Shown here in pieces: positions 7,337 through 15,253 of a stretch of 33,491 nt of DNA (positions within the stretch are counted from its first letter, which is position 1; each line of letters starts with the position of its first letter). Where the stretch lies: contig DAOPZJ010000003.1 in NCBI GenBank assembly GCA_035353335.1, positions 69,754-103,244 on the forward strand, given 5' to 3'. Under the pieces are notes generated by a model. That model did no database searches, was not told the origin of the DNA, and saw only the letters and a program-made list of their open reading frames with translations. The position numbers and the translations under genes are program-made. Source of the DNA: Oscillospiraceae bacterium (GTDB lineage: Bacteria; Bacillota; Clostridia; Oscillospirales; JAKOTC01).

Positions 7337-7798
7337 TCAATTCCTTATAGTAGGCGCGGTATAGATTCGGCAGGGGCTTTTGTCGTCTCCGACGCCCTGC
7401 GCCAGATACCGCCAGCCGTATTTTTCATAATAACTCGTATGGTCGGTGCATATATACACCGCTTCGAAGCCGCTTTTGGCGGCTTCGAAGCGCGCGAATT
7501 CGAGCAGTTTTCCGCCGAGATCCTGCCCGCGCGCCGCTTTTTCCACATACAGCGCACAGACATAGGGAAACAGGTCGGTGCGGTCGACAAAGTCATTTTG
7601 AATCAATCCGCATCCGCCGACAATATTCTCATTTTCATCTGCGGCGACAAACCACTTCGGAAGCGGCCCGCCGTTTTCGTTCATGTCGGCAAAACTCTGT
7701 TCATACGCTTCACGCGCAATCCCCCATTTCGAGGCAAACCAACCGACCGCTTCATTCGTGAACTGCGGTCTGTCGGCAACACTAAATATCGTAATCAT
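7337..7798 (-). CDS. GNAT family N-acetyltransferase
   Basis: The 153-residue protein has the single-domain GNAT layout. Strand 4, FPYVCALYVEKAARG, leads into the acetyl-CoA pyrophosphate loop RGQDLGGKLL (90-99), a slightly altered R/QxxGxG/A. The end has FEAVYICTDHTSYYEKYGWRYL, the usual 'Y-E-K-x-G-W' motif. Known relatives acetylate amines on small molecules or proteins; the substrate cannot be told. The start has only a weak ribosome site. It lies upstream of the ABC-F gene on the same strand, 119 bp away, so co-transcription is possible. Confidence 0.85.
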   Translation of the reverse strand: MITIFSVADRPQFTNEAVGWFASKWGIAREAYEQSFADMNENGGPLPKWFVAADENENIVGGCGLIQNDFVDRTDLFPYVCALYVEKAARGQDLGGKLLEFARFEAAKSGFEAVYICTDHTSYYEKYGWRYLAQGVGDDKSPCRIYTAPTIRN

Positions 7799-7937
7799 AT
7801 CAATTTAAATTGCTACCGCTCGCCGGGAACAGAGCAAAATTCCGAAATTCTTTTCATACTGTTACCACTCACCCATGATCATTTTTCACCCTACACGCGC
7901 CTATGTTATCATAATCATGGTTTTTTGTCAATTCTGC

Positions 7938-7966
7938 TTGCTCTTTCACCCCAAATCTTTTATAAT
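7938..7966 (+). promoter_or_regulatory. Putative promoter of the GH4 gene
   Basis: A perfect TATAAT (7961-7966) has a weak TTGCTC (7938-7943) 17 bp upstream, which suggests an activator-dependent promoter. TCAATTCTGC occurs twice, at about 7928 and 7971, flanking the promoter core. CCATGAT/ATCATGG (7873-7879, 7914-7920) forms an inverted repeat upstream that may be an operator. Confidence 0.5.
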
Positions 7967-7994
7967 ATTCTCAATTCTGCGTGGAGGTTTGACC

Positions 7995-9314
7995 ATGAAA
8001 AAAATCGCATTTATCGGAGCCGGAAGTTTCGGCTTTACTCGCGGCCTTGTCCGCGACCTATTGACCTTTGACGCGTTCAAAGACGCGAATATCTGCCTGA
8101 TGGACATCAACAAAGACCGCCTTTCTTACAGTGAAAAAGCGGCCCGGAAAATCGTCGCGGCAGGCAATTATCCGGCCACCATCACCGCAACGCTCGACCG
8201 CGCCGAGGCGCTCAAAGGCGCCGACGGCATCGTCATCACCATTTTGGCGGGCGGCCCCGAGATTTTCCGTACCGACATCGAGATCCCGAAAAAATACGGC
8301 GTCGATATCAACGTCGGCGATACGCGCGGTCCGTCGGGCATCTTCCGTTTTCTGCGCACCGCGCCCAAAATGCTCGAGATCCTGCGCGACGCCGAAAAAT
8401 ATTGCCCGAACGCCATCGTGTTGAATTATACCAATCCGATGGCGATGCTGTGCCGCTATCTGCAGAGCCAGACCAAGATGAACGTCACGGGCCTTTGCCA
8501 TAGCGTACAGGGCACCGCGAGCATGCTGGCCCGCTGGATCGGCGCGCCGATGGACGAGATTACCTATACCTGCGCAGGCATCAACCATCAGGCGTTTTAC
8601 ATCGATTATAAATGGAACGGCAAAGATGCCTATCCGCTGATTAAAAAGGCGATGGAAAAGCCCGAGGTTTATAACGAAGAACTGGTCCGCAACGAGATGT
8701 TTTTAGCGCTCGACTATTATGTCACCGAGTCCTCCGGCCACAACTCCGAATATAACGCTTGGTTCCGCAAACGCCCCGATTTGATCGAAAAATACTGCAC
8801 CCACGGCACCGGTTGGAACCCCGGCGAATACGCCTATATCCTCAAAGAATATTTCAAGCGCGAAGAAGACGGCAAGTGGATGAAGGATATGGATGACTGG
8901 ATGGCCGAAGAAACCGTCGACCTCAAACGCGGCAACGAATATGCCGCCGCGATCTTCAACGCCATTTTCGGCGACCATACGCCCTATGAATTCAACGGAA
9001 ACATCCGCAACTTCGGCGTCATCGACAACCTGCCCGAGGGCTGCTGCGTTGAAGCGCCGGTGCGCGCGGGCAAGGACGGCATTAAACCGTTCAGAGTCGG
9101 CAAACTTCCCGACCAACTTGCGGTACTCGTCAACACCAGCGCCCGCTGCGAAGAACTCGCGGTGCAGGGATGTATTGACGGTGACAAGCGCAAGATCTAT
9201 CACGCCATCCTGTTTGATCCGCTGACCTCCGCGGTGCTGTGCCCCTCCGAAATCCAAGCCATGGTCGATGAGATGTTCGAAGCCGGAAAGGCCTACCTTG
9301 GCTACTTTAAATAG
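7995..9314 (+). CDS. melA: Alpha-galactosidase, glycoside hydrolase family 4 (MelA-like)
   Basis: The 439-residue protein starts at ATG 7995, with GGAGG seven bases upstream. The dinucleotide fold motif GAGSFGFT (8-15) marks the NAD+ site. GLCHSVQGT around Cys168-His169, GINHQAFY (195-202) and YYVTESSGHNSEYNAWF match MelA-type GH4 enzymes, which need NAD+ and Mn2+ (Cys and His bind the metal) and cleave alpha-galactosides through an oxidation-elimination mechanism. CHSV rather than CHGV points to alpha-galactosidase over galacturonidase or alpha-glucosidase, but exact sugar specificity is inferred. The enzyme is cytoplasmic, so it would need an importer, and none is nearby. galE lies about 3 kb downstream in the same direction. 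Confidence 0.88.
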   Translation: MKKIAFIGAGSFGFTRGLVRDLLTFDAFKDANICLMDINKDRLSYSEKAARKIVAAGNYPATITATLDRAEALKGADGIVITILAGGPEIFRTDIEIPKKYGVDINVGDTRGPSGIFRFLRTAPKMLEILRDAEKYCPNAIVLNYTNPMAMLCRYLQSQTKMNVTGLCHSVQGTASMLARWIGAPMDEITYTCAGINHQAFYIDYKWNGKDAYPLIKKAMEKPEVYNEELVRNEMFLALDYYVTESSGHNSEYNAWFRKRPDLIEKYCTHGTGWNPGEYAYILKEYFKREEDGKWMKDMDDWMAEETVDLKRGNEYAAAIFNAIFGDHTPYEFNGNIRNFGVIDNLPEGCCVEAPVRAGKDGIKPFRVGKLPDQLAVLVNTSARCEELAVQGCIDGDKRKIYHAILFDPLTSAVLCPSEIQAMVDEMFEAGKAYLGYFK

Positions 9315-9368
9315 AATTCAAGTACAAACTAAAAATTTTAAAAATATAAAGTGAAATATCCTTAAAAA

Positions 9369-9403
9369 ACAAGGGCGAACCACTGTGTTCGCTCTTGTTT
9401 TGT
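9369..9403 (+). terminator. Intrinsic terminator of the GH4 gene
   Basis: ACAAGGGCGAAC (9369-9380) pairs over 12 bp, with one G-T, to GTTCGCTCTTGT (9387-9398) across CACTGT and is followed by a T tract. Confidence 0.85.
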
Positions 9404-9447
9404 CATCATGAGCGGAGCGCAAAATACAGGAGTCGAAGAATCTCGGT
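9404..9447 (+). repeat. Interspersed 'CATCATGAGCGGAGCG...GTCGAAGAATCT' repeat
   Basis: This segment follows the terminator and resembles the one at 18336-18363 (CATCCTGAGCGCAGTCGAAGGATCT), in both cases just behind a terminator. Such sequences are common intergenic repeats in many bacteria. The rest of 9448-9536 holds nothing recognisable. Confidence 0.5.
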
Positions 9448-9536
9448 ACCACCATGCTTAATGAAGAAAAACCCTCGGTATTGTCACTTTAAACTTCTTT
9501 TTGCACTTTACCCTTGCAAAGCCTTTTTCCGCTGCG

Positions 9537-10223
9537 TTAAATTCGGTCTTTTAAAAACACGCACACATTGTCATTCCGGTCACAGGTGGCGAGCGCGATC
9601 ATGATCACGCTCGCCGCATTCAGTTTCTTCAGCTCCTGCATCAGCCATTGCTCGTCCTTGCCGATCTCCCCGAGATTTTTATATAAAATTTTCCCGTCGA
9701 TGATCAGCTCAACTTTCAGCGTATCCTGCGGCGGCTTCAGGTTCATATCCTGCGGTGTCAGCGGGCGCTTGTCCGCAGCCGGGAGAAAGCTGATCTCGCC
9801 GTTCGGTTCCAGCAGCGCCGTTTGAATGTCGGAGAGATCAAAATACCCCGCGGAGCGGACGCGGCACAAAAACTCGTTAATATCGATTCGTGCGTGCTTA
9901 AAATTCTCCATTAAAAATTTACCGCCGTCAAATAATATAGCCGGTTTTCCCGTGATGATTTTCCTGATCCAAATGGATTTGTCCGTCAGATAAGAAGTGA
10001 GGATGGGTACCAATCCGAACACGATCATTGCGGTCAGCGGGACTTCAAACTCCTTAAACCCCGATACCGCAAGCTCTGCGGCGATTGAGCCGATCGTGAT
10101 CCCGTTGATGTAATCAAAAACCCCGAGCTGTGAAATCTGCCGTTTTCCCATCAGCCGGGTCAGGGCAAATAAAACAACCGATGCAATCAACGCCGTTCCG
10201 GCCGCTTTTAAAATCTCTCTCAT
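9537..10223 (-). CDS. DUF421 (YetF/YcaP family) membrane protein
   Basis: The 228-residue protein has three hydrophobic segments in the first 95 residues, including the family signature LTRLMGKRQISQLGVFDYINGITIGSIAAE. A cytosolic C-terminal domain follows, with GKPAILFDGGKF, SDIQTALLEPNGEISFLP and VELIIDGKI. This is the standard DUF421 architecture at usual length. YetF-type proteins are found widely in spore-forming Firmicutes; their function is unproven. Start ATG 10223 follows AAAGGATT. It is divergent from perR with 137 bp between them. Confidence 0.88.
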   Translation of the reverse strand: MREILKAAGTALIASVVLFALTRLMGKRQISQLGVFDYINGITIGSIAAELAVSGFKEFEVPLTAMIVFGLVPILTSYLTDKSIWIRKIITGKPAILFDGGKFLMENFKHARIDINEFLCRVRSAGYFDLSDIQTALLEPNGEISFLPAADKRPLTPQDMNLKPPQDTLKVELIIDGKILYKNLGEIGKDEQWLMQELKKLNAASVIMIALATCDRNDNVCVFLKDRI

Positions 10224-10295
10224 CAGCTTCTAATCCTTTCAAGGTGTTCTCCGGTCATTATTTCCGAAATATTTTGAAATATTTTCAGAAATCTC

Positions 10296-10324
10296 TTGAC
10301 AAGGATTTATTATTAATATATAAT
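10296..10324 (+). promoter_or_regulatory. perR-rubrerythrin promoter with AT palindrome
   Basis: TTGACA (10296-10301) and TATAAT (10319-10324) are perfect with a 17-bp spacer. The spacer and -10 box contain ATTAT...ATAAT (10309-10324), an AT-rich inverted repeat of the kind bound by PerR/Fur proteins (PerR consensus TTATAATNATTATAA). This suggests autoregulation. GAAATATTTTGAAATATTTTC at 10266-10286 is a further AT repeat upstream. Confidence 0.7.
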
Positions 10325-10360
10325 CCGAATAGAAATTGATTCCGAGAGGAAGGACGGACC

Positions 10361-10750
10361 ATGAACAGGCGAAACACCATTCAGCGCGATTTGGTTTTGG
10401 AAGCGGTCAAAGCGCTCTCCAACCACCCGACACCGGAACAAGTCTATGTCTGTGTCAGCGCCCGTTTTCCCGGTATCAGCAAAAGCACCGTATACCGCAA
10501 TCTCAATATCCTGTGCGATGACGGCGCTCTTCTGCGCATTCCGATGCCGAACGCCGCGGAACGCGTGGATCACAACATCGCCCCGCATTACCATGCGATC
10601 TGCCGCAATTGCGGCTGTGTTTCCGATGTCAGCATGCGGGCACCAGATTTGGCCGTAAATCCGCCGAAATGCAAAAATTTCGTAATCGAAGATATGGAGA
10701 TTATTTTTACGGGAATTTGTGCGGATTGTAAATTGCAAATTGCAAAATAA
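10361..10750 (+). CDS. perR: Peroxide-sensing Fur family repressor PerR
   Basis: The 129-residue protein is Fur-family with an N-terminal winged helix (STVYRNLNIL, 42-51) and a C-terminal metal domain. The five regulatory ligands of Bacillus PerR (H37, D85, H91, H93, D104) line up at matching spacing as H22, D70, H76, H78 and D89. The structural zinc site is C81-x2-C84 and C120-x2-C123. Asp at position 70 favours PerR over Fur/Zur. PerR with Fe(II) is inactivated by H2O2-driven histidine oxidation, which releases peroxide-defence genes. The next gene is rubrerythrin, 24 bp away. The N-terminus is about 15 residues shorter than in Bacillus. ATG 10361 follows GAGAGGAAGG. Confidence 0.92.
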   Translation: MNRRNTIQRDLVLEAVKALSNHPTPEQVYVCVSARFPGISKSTVYRNLNILCDDGALLRIPMPNAAERVDHNIAPHYHAICRNCGCVSDVSMRAPDLAVNPPKCKNFVIEDMEIIFTGICADCKLQIAK

Positions 10751-10774
10751 TTTATTTTAAAGGAGAGAATTGAA

Positions 10775-11317
10775 ATGAAAGAACTCAAGGGCAGCAAAAC
10801 CGAAAAGAATTTGATGGCGGCTTTCGCCGGAGAATCCCAGGCGCGCAACAAATACACCTATTTCGCTTCCAAGGCGCGCAAAGACGGTTATGAGCAAATC
10901 GCGAACATTTTCGAAGAGACCGCGGGCAACGAAAGGGAGCACGCGAAAATCTGGTTCAAACTGCTGCATGACGGCGGTGTCCCAGCTACTACAGAGAACC
11001 TTGCCGACGCTGCGGCGGGCGAACACTACGAGTGGACCGACATGTACGCCGGTTTTGCCAAAGACGCGCGCGAAGAGGGTTTTGCCAAGATCGCGGCTCT
11101 GTTCGAACTGGTCGCCAAAATCGAAAAGTCTCATGAGGAACGCTACCGCAAACTGCTTTCCAACATCGAGGGCGGCGTCGTGTTTTCCAAAGACGGTGAC
11201 ACGGTCTGGCAGTGCGGCAACTGCGGCCACATCGTGATCGGCAAAAAGGCCCCCGAGGTCTGCCCGGTCTGCGAACATCCCCAGTCGTTCTTCGCCGTCA
11301 GATGCGAAAATTATTAA
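10775..11317 (+). CDS. rbr: Rubrerythrin
   Basis: The 180-residue protein has the two-part rubrerythrin layout. An N-terminal four-helix diiron domain has GESQARNKY (E20), EETAGNEREHAK (E53, H56), AREEGF (about 99-103) and EKSHEERY (E117, H120). A C-terminal rubredoxin domain has Cys pairs C147/C150 and C163/C166. It reduces H2O2 to water in anaerobes, taking electrons from rubredoxin or NAD(P)H oxidoreductases. It follows perR by 24 bp with AAAGGAGAG before ATG 10775, so the two are almost certainly one operon under PerR control. Confidence 0.97.
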   Translation: MKELKGSKTEKNLMAAFAGESQARNKYTYFASKARKDGYEQIANIFEETAGNEREHAKIWFKLLHDGGVPATTENLADAAAGEHYEWTDMYAGFAKDAREEGFAKIAALFELVAKIEKSHEERYRKLLSNIEGGVVFSKDGDTVWQCGNCGHIVIGKKAPEVCPVCEHPQSFFAVRCENY

Positions 11318-11331
11318 AATAAAACCACATT

Positions 11332-11361
11332 GAAAAAGCGCCTTTCATGGGCGCTTTTTTA
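11332..11361 (+). terminator. Terminator of the perR-rbr operon
   Basis: GAAAAAGCGCC (11332-11342) and GGGCGCTTTTTT (11349-11360) pair across TTTCAT and end in a T run. Confidence 0.9.
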
Positions 11362-11592
11362 TTCCCAAAAATACGGACAGCTATGATTCTACTGCATAAA
11401 CAACCGGTCATCAATAATAGAATAGGGCCGCAGTACGGATGAATTCTTACTTGCTTTGCATCGCCTCAACCTGTCGTTTTTATTGCCGCCTTTTTCCGAA
11501 ATCATATTTATCTCCGGTTTTTCGGGCTTTACCGCCGTAAAATCTCTTTTTAAAGGAATACTGTTTTGTAAAATTCGCGCATATTTAAAGTG
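11362..11592. other. Intergenic stretch without recognised genes
   Basis: AT-rich spacer between the rubrerythrin terminator and the acpP promoter. No convincing reading frame, tRNA or known RNA motif was seen. Confidence 0.5.
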
Positions 11593-11621
11593 TTGACAAC
11601 CATCATAGGCGATAGTATAAT
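11593..11621 (+). promoter_or_regulatory. acpP promoter
   Basis: TTGACA (11593-11598), a 17-bp spacer and TATAAT (11616-11621) form a near-consensus sigma-A promoter, giving a leader of about 65 nt. Confidence 0.85.
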
Positions 11622-11691
11622 GATTTTCGTCAATCGATTTTTGCCTGCGATAAACCCTTTATTTATATAATTCTATTTGGAGGAATCATTA

Positions 11692-11919
11692 ATGGTATTC
11701 AACAAAATCCGCGAGATCATCTGTACCCAGCTCGACATCGAACCCGACAAAGTCACCATGGACGCCAGCGTCACCGATAATCTCGGCGCGGATTCTCTGG
11801 ACTTGGTTGAGCTCGTGATGTCCATCGAGGAGGAATTTGACCTCGAAGTCCCGGATTCCGAGATCGAAAACCTCAAAACCGTCGGAGACATCGTGCGCTA
11901 CATCGAAGCCAACTCCTGA
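11692..11919 (+). CDS. acpP: Acyl carrier protein
   Basis: The 75-residue acidic protein has the canonical GADSLDLVEL motif, with Ser35 the attachment site for 4'-phosphopantetheine. It carries growing acyl chains in fatty-acid synthesis. ATG 11692 follows GGAGG (11679-11683) at good spacing; the in-frame TTG at 11677 overlaps that ribosome site and is rejected. It has its own strong promoter and a terminator. No other fatty-acid synthesis genes are adjacent, so it may be the main ACP or a second copy. Confidence 0.95.
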   Translation: MVFNKIREIICTQLDIEPDKVTMDASVTDNLGADSLDLVELVMSIEEEFDLEVPDSEIENLKTVGDIVRYIEANS

Positions 11920-11932
11920 CTCAATTCGTTTA

Positions 11933-11966
11933 ACAAAGGCGTCCGGCAATCGGGCGCTTTTTTGTT
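11933..11966 (+). terminator. acpP terminator
   Basis: AAAGGCG-t-CCG pairs with CGG-g-CGCTTTTTT around GCAAT and ends in a T run. Confidence 0.8.
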
Positions 11967-12062
11967 TATTTTTCCTTCTTGCCTACCTTTAACAAGGGAG
12001 GCAAAGTCGGAAGCGTGCGCTACGTTGCAAACGCGATGCAGGTTCTTAACGCGTTTGAGCCG

Positions 12063-12087
12063 CGGGAAACGTTTCGGTGGTTTCCCG
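12063..12087. other. Hairpin in the acpP-galE gap
   Basis: CGGGAAAC (12063-12070) and GTTTCCCG (12080-12087) form a perfect 8-bp stem without a T run, upstream of the galE promoter. It may be an operator or a remnant; no other feature was recognised in 11967-12110. Confidence 0.35.
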
Positions 12088-12110
12088 ATAGCATCAATGC
12101 CGGTCGTTTG

Positions 12111-12139
12111 TTGCATATATTGCCATTTTACTATATAAT
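12111..12139 (+). promoter_or_regulatory. galE promoter
   Basis: TTGCAT (12111-12116), a 17-bp spacer and TATAAT (12134-12139) lie 30 bp before the galE start, leaving a short leader. Confidence 0.7.
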
Positions 12140-12168
12140 AAGGATATTCAGCGGATCGGAGGATGTTT

Positions 12169-13179
12169 ATGAAAATTTTGGTCACGGGCGGCACCGGATT
12201 CATCGGCAGCCATACCATCGTCGAACTGTTAAACGCCGGTTACGAGGTCGTCAGCGTCGATAACTACAGCAATTCTTCCCCCACGGTCAACGACCGTATC
12301 CGGCAGATCACCGGTAAAAATTACGACTTTTATATGGTCGACGTCACCAACGAGACCATGCTCTCGACGATTTTTGCGCAACAAAAGATCGACTGCGTCA
12401 TCCATTTTGCCGCTTATAAAGCCGTCGGGGAGTCGGTTTCGAACCCGATGAAATATTATAAAAATAACCTCAATTCCTTGCTTTCGGTGTGTTCCGCGAT
12501 GCAAAAGAACGGCTGTAAACAACTCATTTTTTCTTCTTCCGCGACCGTATACGGCATCCCGAAATCGGTTCCGATCAGCGAAAATTTCCCGCTCTCCGCC
12601 ATCAATCCCTACGGTCAGACAAAACTCTTTTCCGAATTGATGCTGCGCGAAATCCAGGGCGCAAACCCCGGCTGGTCGGTAGCTTTGCTGCGCTATTTCA
12701 ACCCCATCGGCGCGCACCCGAGCGGTTTGATCGGCGAAAGGCCCAACGATATCCCGAACAACCTCCTGCCTTATGTGTCGCAGGTCGCAGCCGGAATTTT
12801 GCCGCGCCTGCAGATCTTCGGCGGCGATTACCCCACCCGCGACGGCACCGGGGTCCGCGATTATATCCATGTCGTCGATCTCGCGCGCGGCCATGTCGCT
12901 GCCATCGGCAAACTCACGGGCCGCAGCGGCGTCTATGTCTATAACCTCGGAACGGGCCGCGGCGAATCGGTGCTCGAAATCGTGCATGCGATGGAAAAGG
13001 CCTCCGGTAAAGAGATCCCCTATGATATCGTCGGACGCAGACCCGGGGACAGCGCCGAGAGCTACGCAGACCCCGGGAAAGCCGAGCGCGAACTCGGTTG
13101 GAAAGCTCAATACGACCTTGAAGATATGTGCCGTGACGCCTGGCGCTGGCAGCAATACTGCAAGGATCACAATCTTTAA
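12169..13179 (+). CDS. galE: UDP-glucose 4-epimerase
   Basis: The 336-residue short-chain dehydrogenase-fold enzyme has the NAD motif GGTGFIG (7-13), FSSSATVYG (about 121-129) with the catalytic Ser/Thr, and the Y148-x3-K152 pair in NPYGQTK. RYFNPIGAHPSGLIGE is the GalE substrate region. It interconverts UDP-glucose and UDP-galactose in the Leloir pathway and for cell-surface sugars. ATG 12169 lies six bases after GGAGG; ATG 12163 abuts that site and is rejected. Its stop overlaps the cysE start by one base (TAATG), so galE leads a galE-cysE-cysS operon. Confidence 0.95.
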   Translation: MKILVTGGTGFIGSHTIVELLNAGYEVVSVDNYSNSSPTVNDRIRQITGKNYDFYMVDVTNETMLSTIFAQQKIDCVIHFAAYKAVGESVSNPMKYYKNNLNSLLSVCSAMQKNGCKQLIFSSSATVYGIPKSVPISENFPLSAINPYGQTKLFSELMLREIQGANPGWSVALLRYFNPIGAHPSGLIGERPNDIPNNLLPYVSQVAAGILPRLQIFGGDYPTRDGTGVRDYIHVVDLARGHVAAIGKLTGRSGVYVYNLGTGRGESVLEIVHAMEKASGKEIPYDIVGRRPGDSAESYADPGKAERELGWKAQYDLEDMCRDAWRWQQYCKDHNL

Positions 13180-13808
13180 TGATTTTTATGAGCTGCAAAT
13201 ACGACATCAACCGCATTCTGGAGAGTGACCCGGCGGCAAAAACCGCAGCGCAGGTCTATTTTCTCTATCCGGGTTTTCGGGCGGTGCGCCGCCATCGGGT
13301 CGCGCACTGGCTCTATGAACATAAGCTTTACTTTCCGGCGTTTTGGTACGCCAAGACCACCCGCCGCCGCACCGGCATTGAAATCCACCCCGCCGCTAAA
13401 ATCGGAAAAGGCCTGTTTATCGACCATGGCATGGGCGTCGTGATCGGCGAGACAGCCGAGATCGGTGACAACTGCACGCTCTATCAGGGCGTGACGCTCG
13501 GCGGCACCGGAAAACATACCGGTAAACGCCACCCGACATTAGGCGACAACGTAGTGGTCGGAACAGGCGCAAAAGTGCTAGGCCCGTTCAAGGTGGGCAA
13601 TAACTCTAAAATCGCAGCGGGCGCTGTCGTGCTCGAAGAAATTCCCGAGAACTGCACCGCCGTCGGCGTCCCCGCGCGCATCGTCAAACGGGACGGCCAA
13701 AAAATCGTACAGGACCTCGACCAGATTCACATCCCGGACCCGGTCGCGCAGGAACTCTGCCGCCTGCAAATCGAGATCGACAACATCAAAAAGGAACTAA
13801 AGAAATGA
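13179..13808 (+). CDS. cysE: Serine O-acetyltransferase
   Basis: The 209-residue protein has a short N-terminal helical domain (YPGFRAVRRHRVAHWLY) and a left-handed beta-helix of hexapeptide repeats (GIEIHPAAKIGKGLFIDHGMGVVIGE). The CysE catalytic region is FIDHG with Asp-His, and GGTGKHTGKRHP is the flexible loop. It makes O-acetylserine from serine and acetyl-CoA for cysteine synthesis. It is shorter at the N-terminus than enteric CysE (about 270), like the Bacillus type. No strong ribosome site precedes ATG 13179; translation is likely coupled to galE. An internal ATG at 13188 is possible. It overlaps cysS by 4 bp. Confidence 0.93.
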   Translation: MIFMSCKYDINRILESDPAAKTAAQVYFLYPGFRAVRRHRVAHWLYEHKLYFPAFWYAKTTRRRTGIEIHPAAKIGKGLFIDHGMGVVIGETAEIGDNCTLYQGVTLGGTGKHTGKRHPTLGDNVVVGTGAKVLGPFKVGNNSKIAAGAVVLEEIPENCTAVGVPARIVKRDGQKIVQDLDQIHIPDPVAQELCRLQIEIDNIKKELKK

Positions 13809-15217
13809 AACTCTATAATACCCTAACCGCCGTAAAAGAGGAATTTATTCCGATTGAGCCGGGCAAGGTCAGGATGTACACCTGCGGCCCGACCGTCTAT
13901 CATTTTGCCCACATCGGCAATCTGCGTACCTACATCATGGAGGACGTGCTCGAAAAGTACCTGCGTTTCGCAGGTTACGAGGTCACACGCGCCATGAACA
14001 TCACCGACGTCGGCCACCTCTCGAGCGATGCGGACACCGGCGAGGACAAAATGCTCAAAGGCGCGAAGCGTGAACATAAGAGCGTTATGGAGATCGCGCA
14101 ATTCTACACCGACGCGTTTTTTGCCGACTGCAAAAAGCTGAACATCAAAAAGCCCGAAATCGTCGTGCCCGCGACAAACTGCATCGACGAATTCATCAAG
14201 ATCATTTCTTCTCTGATTGAAAAGGGATTTGCCTACGAGACCGGCGGCAACATCTATTTCGACACTTCCAAACTCGAAGAATATTACGTCTTTAATAAAC
14301 AGGACGAAAAAGACCTCGCCGTCGGCGTGCGCGAAGGCGTTGAAGAAGACGAAAATAAGCGCAATAAAACCGATTTCGTATTGTGGTTCACCAAATCCAA
14401 GTTCGAAGATCAGGAACTCAAATGGGACAGTCCGTGGGGCCTCGGCTATCCGGGCTGGCACATCGAGTGCTCCTGCATCAGCATGAAAACTCTCGGCGAG
14501 CGGCTCGATATCCACTGCGGCGGCGTCGACAACATCTTCCCGCACCACACCAACGAGATCGCCCAGAGCGAGGCGTATTTGGGCCGCAAGTGGTGCAATT
14601 ACTGGTTTCATGCGCACCACCTGAATACAAATGCAGGGAAAATGAGCAAATCTTCGGGCGAGTTTCTGACCCTTTCCGTCTTGCAAAAGCAGGGCTATGA
14701 CCCTCTTGTCTACCGTTTCTTCTGCCTGCTTTCGCACTACCGCAAAACCCTGATGTTCTCCGACGAGGCGCTCGACAATGCCGTCTCCGCCTACGATAAA
14801 CTCATTTGCAAAATTGCGGTCCTTAAAAAAGAGGGCGCAATCGACGAAACCGCCGTTGAAAAATTCACCGCCCAATTTTCCGAGGCGATGGAAAATGACC
14901 TTAACACCTCGCTCGCGGTCACGGCGATCTACGATGTGCTCAAATCTGAATCAAACGGCGCGACCAAACGCGCTCTCCTCGCAAAATTCGATACGGTTCT
15001 GTCTCTCGGCCTGCTCGAAGCCGCCGAAAAACACGCCTTATCCCAAGCCCCCTGCGAACGCGGTGACGATGCGGATATCAAGACACAGATCGATCTGCGC
15101 GCGGCCGCCAAGAAAGCCAAAAACTTTGCCGAAGCCGATCGCATCCGCGACGACCTTAAGTCCCGGGGGATTCTCCTCATCGACACCCCCCAAGGAACGA
15201 CGTTTTCAAAAATTTAA
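13805..15217 (+). CDS. cysS: Cysteine-tRNA ligase
   Basis: The 470-residue class I synthetase has HIGN (36-39, the HIGH motif), the zinc ligands C27, C222 and the HCGGVDNIFPHHTNE block (237-251), and KMSKS (279-283). The C-terminal helical DALR-type domain ends with AADRIRDDLKSRGI-type sequence (EADRIRDDLKSRGILL). It charges tRNA-Cys with cysteine. The ATGA overlap with cysE means translational coupling, so cysteine synthesis and use are co-expressed, as in Bacillus gltX-cysE-cysS. No T-box leader was recognised upstream of galE. Confidence 0.97.
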   Translation: MKLYNTLTAVKEEFIPIEPGKVRMYTCGPTVYHFAHIGNLRTYIMEDVLEKYLRFAGYEVTRAMNITDVGHLSSDADTGEDKMLKGAKREHKSVMEIAQFYTDAFFADCKKLNIKKPEIVVPATNCIDEFIKIISSLIEKGFAYETGGNIYFDTSKLEEYYVFNKQDEKDLAVGVREGVEEDENKRNKTDFVLWFTKSKFEDQELKWDSPWGLGYPGWHIECSCISMKTLGERLDIHCGGVDNIFPHHTNEIAQSEAYLGRKWCNYWFHAHHLNTNAGKMSKSSGEFLTLSVLQKQGYDPLVYRFFCLLSHYRKTLMFSDEALDNAVSAYDKLICKIAVLKKEGAIDETAVEKFTAQFSEAMENDLNTSLAVTAIYDVLKSESNGATKRALLAKFDTVLSLGLLEAAEKHALSQAPCERGDDADIKTQIDLRAAAKKAKNFAEADRIRDDLKSRGILLIDTPQGTTFSKI

Positions 15218-15253
15218 AATTGTTCCCCGCACGTTTAGAAAGGACTCTTACTT

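Noticed and set aside
12229..13170. A 313-codon open frame antisense to galE
   Set aside because: Shadow frame; galE is complete and has its own promoter and ribosome site.
13823..14875. A 350-codon open frame antisense to cysS
   Set aside because: It is a shadow of the cysS frame in GC-rich DNA; cysS has every family motif.
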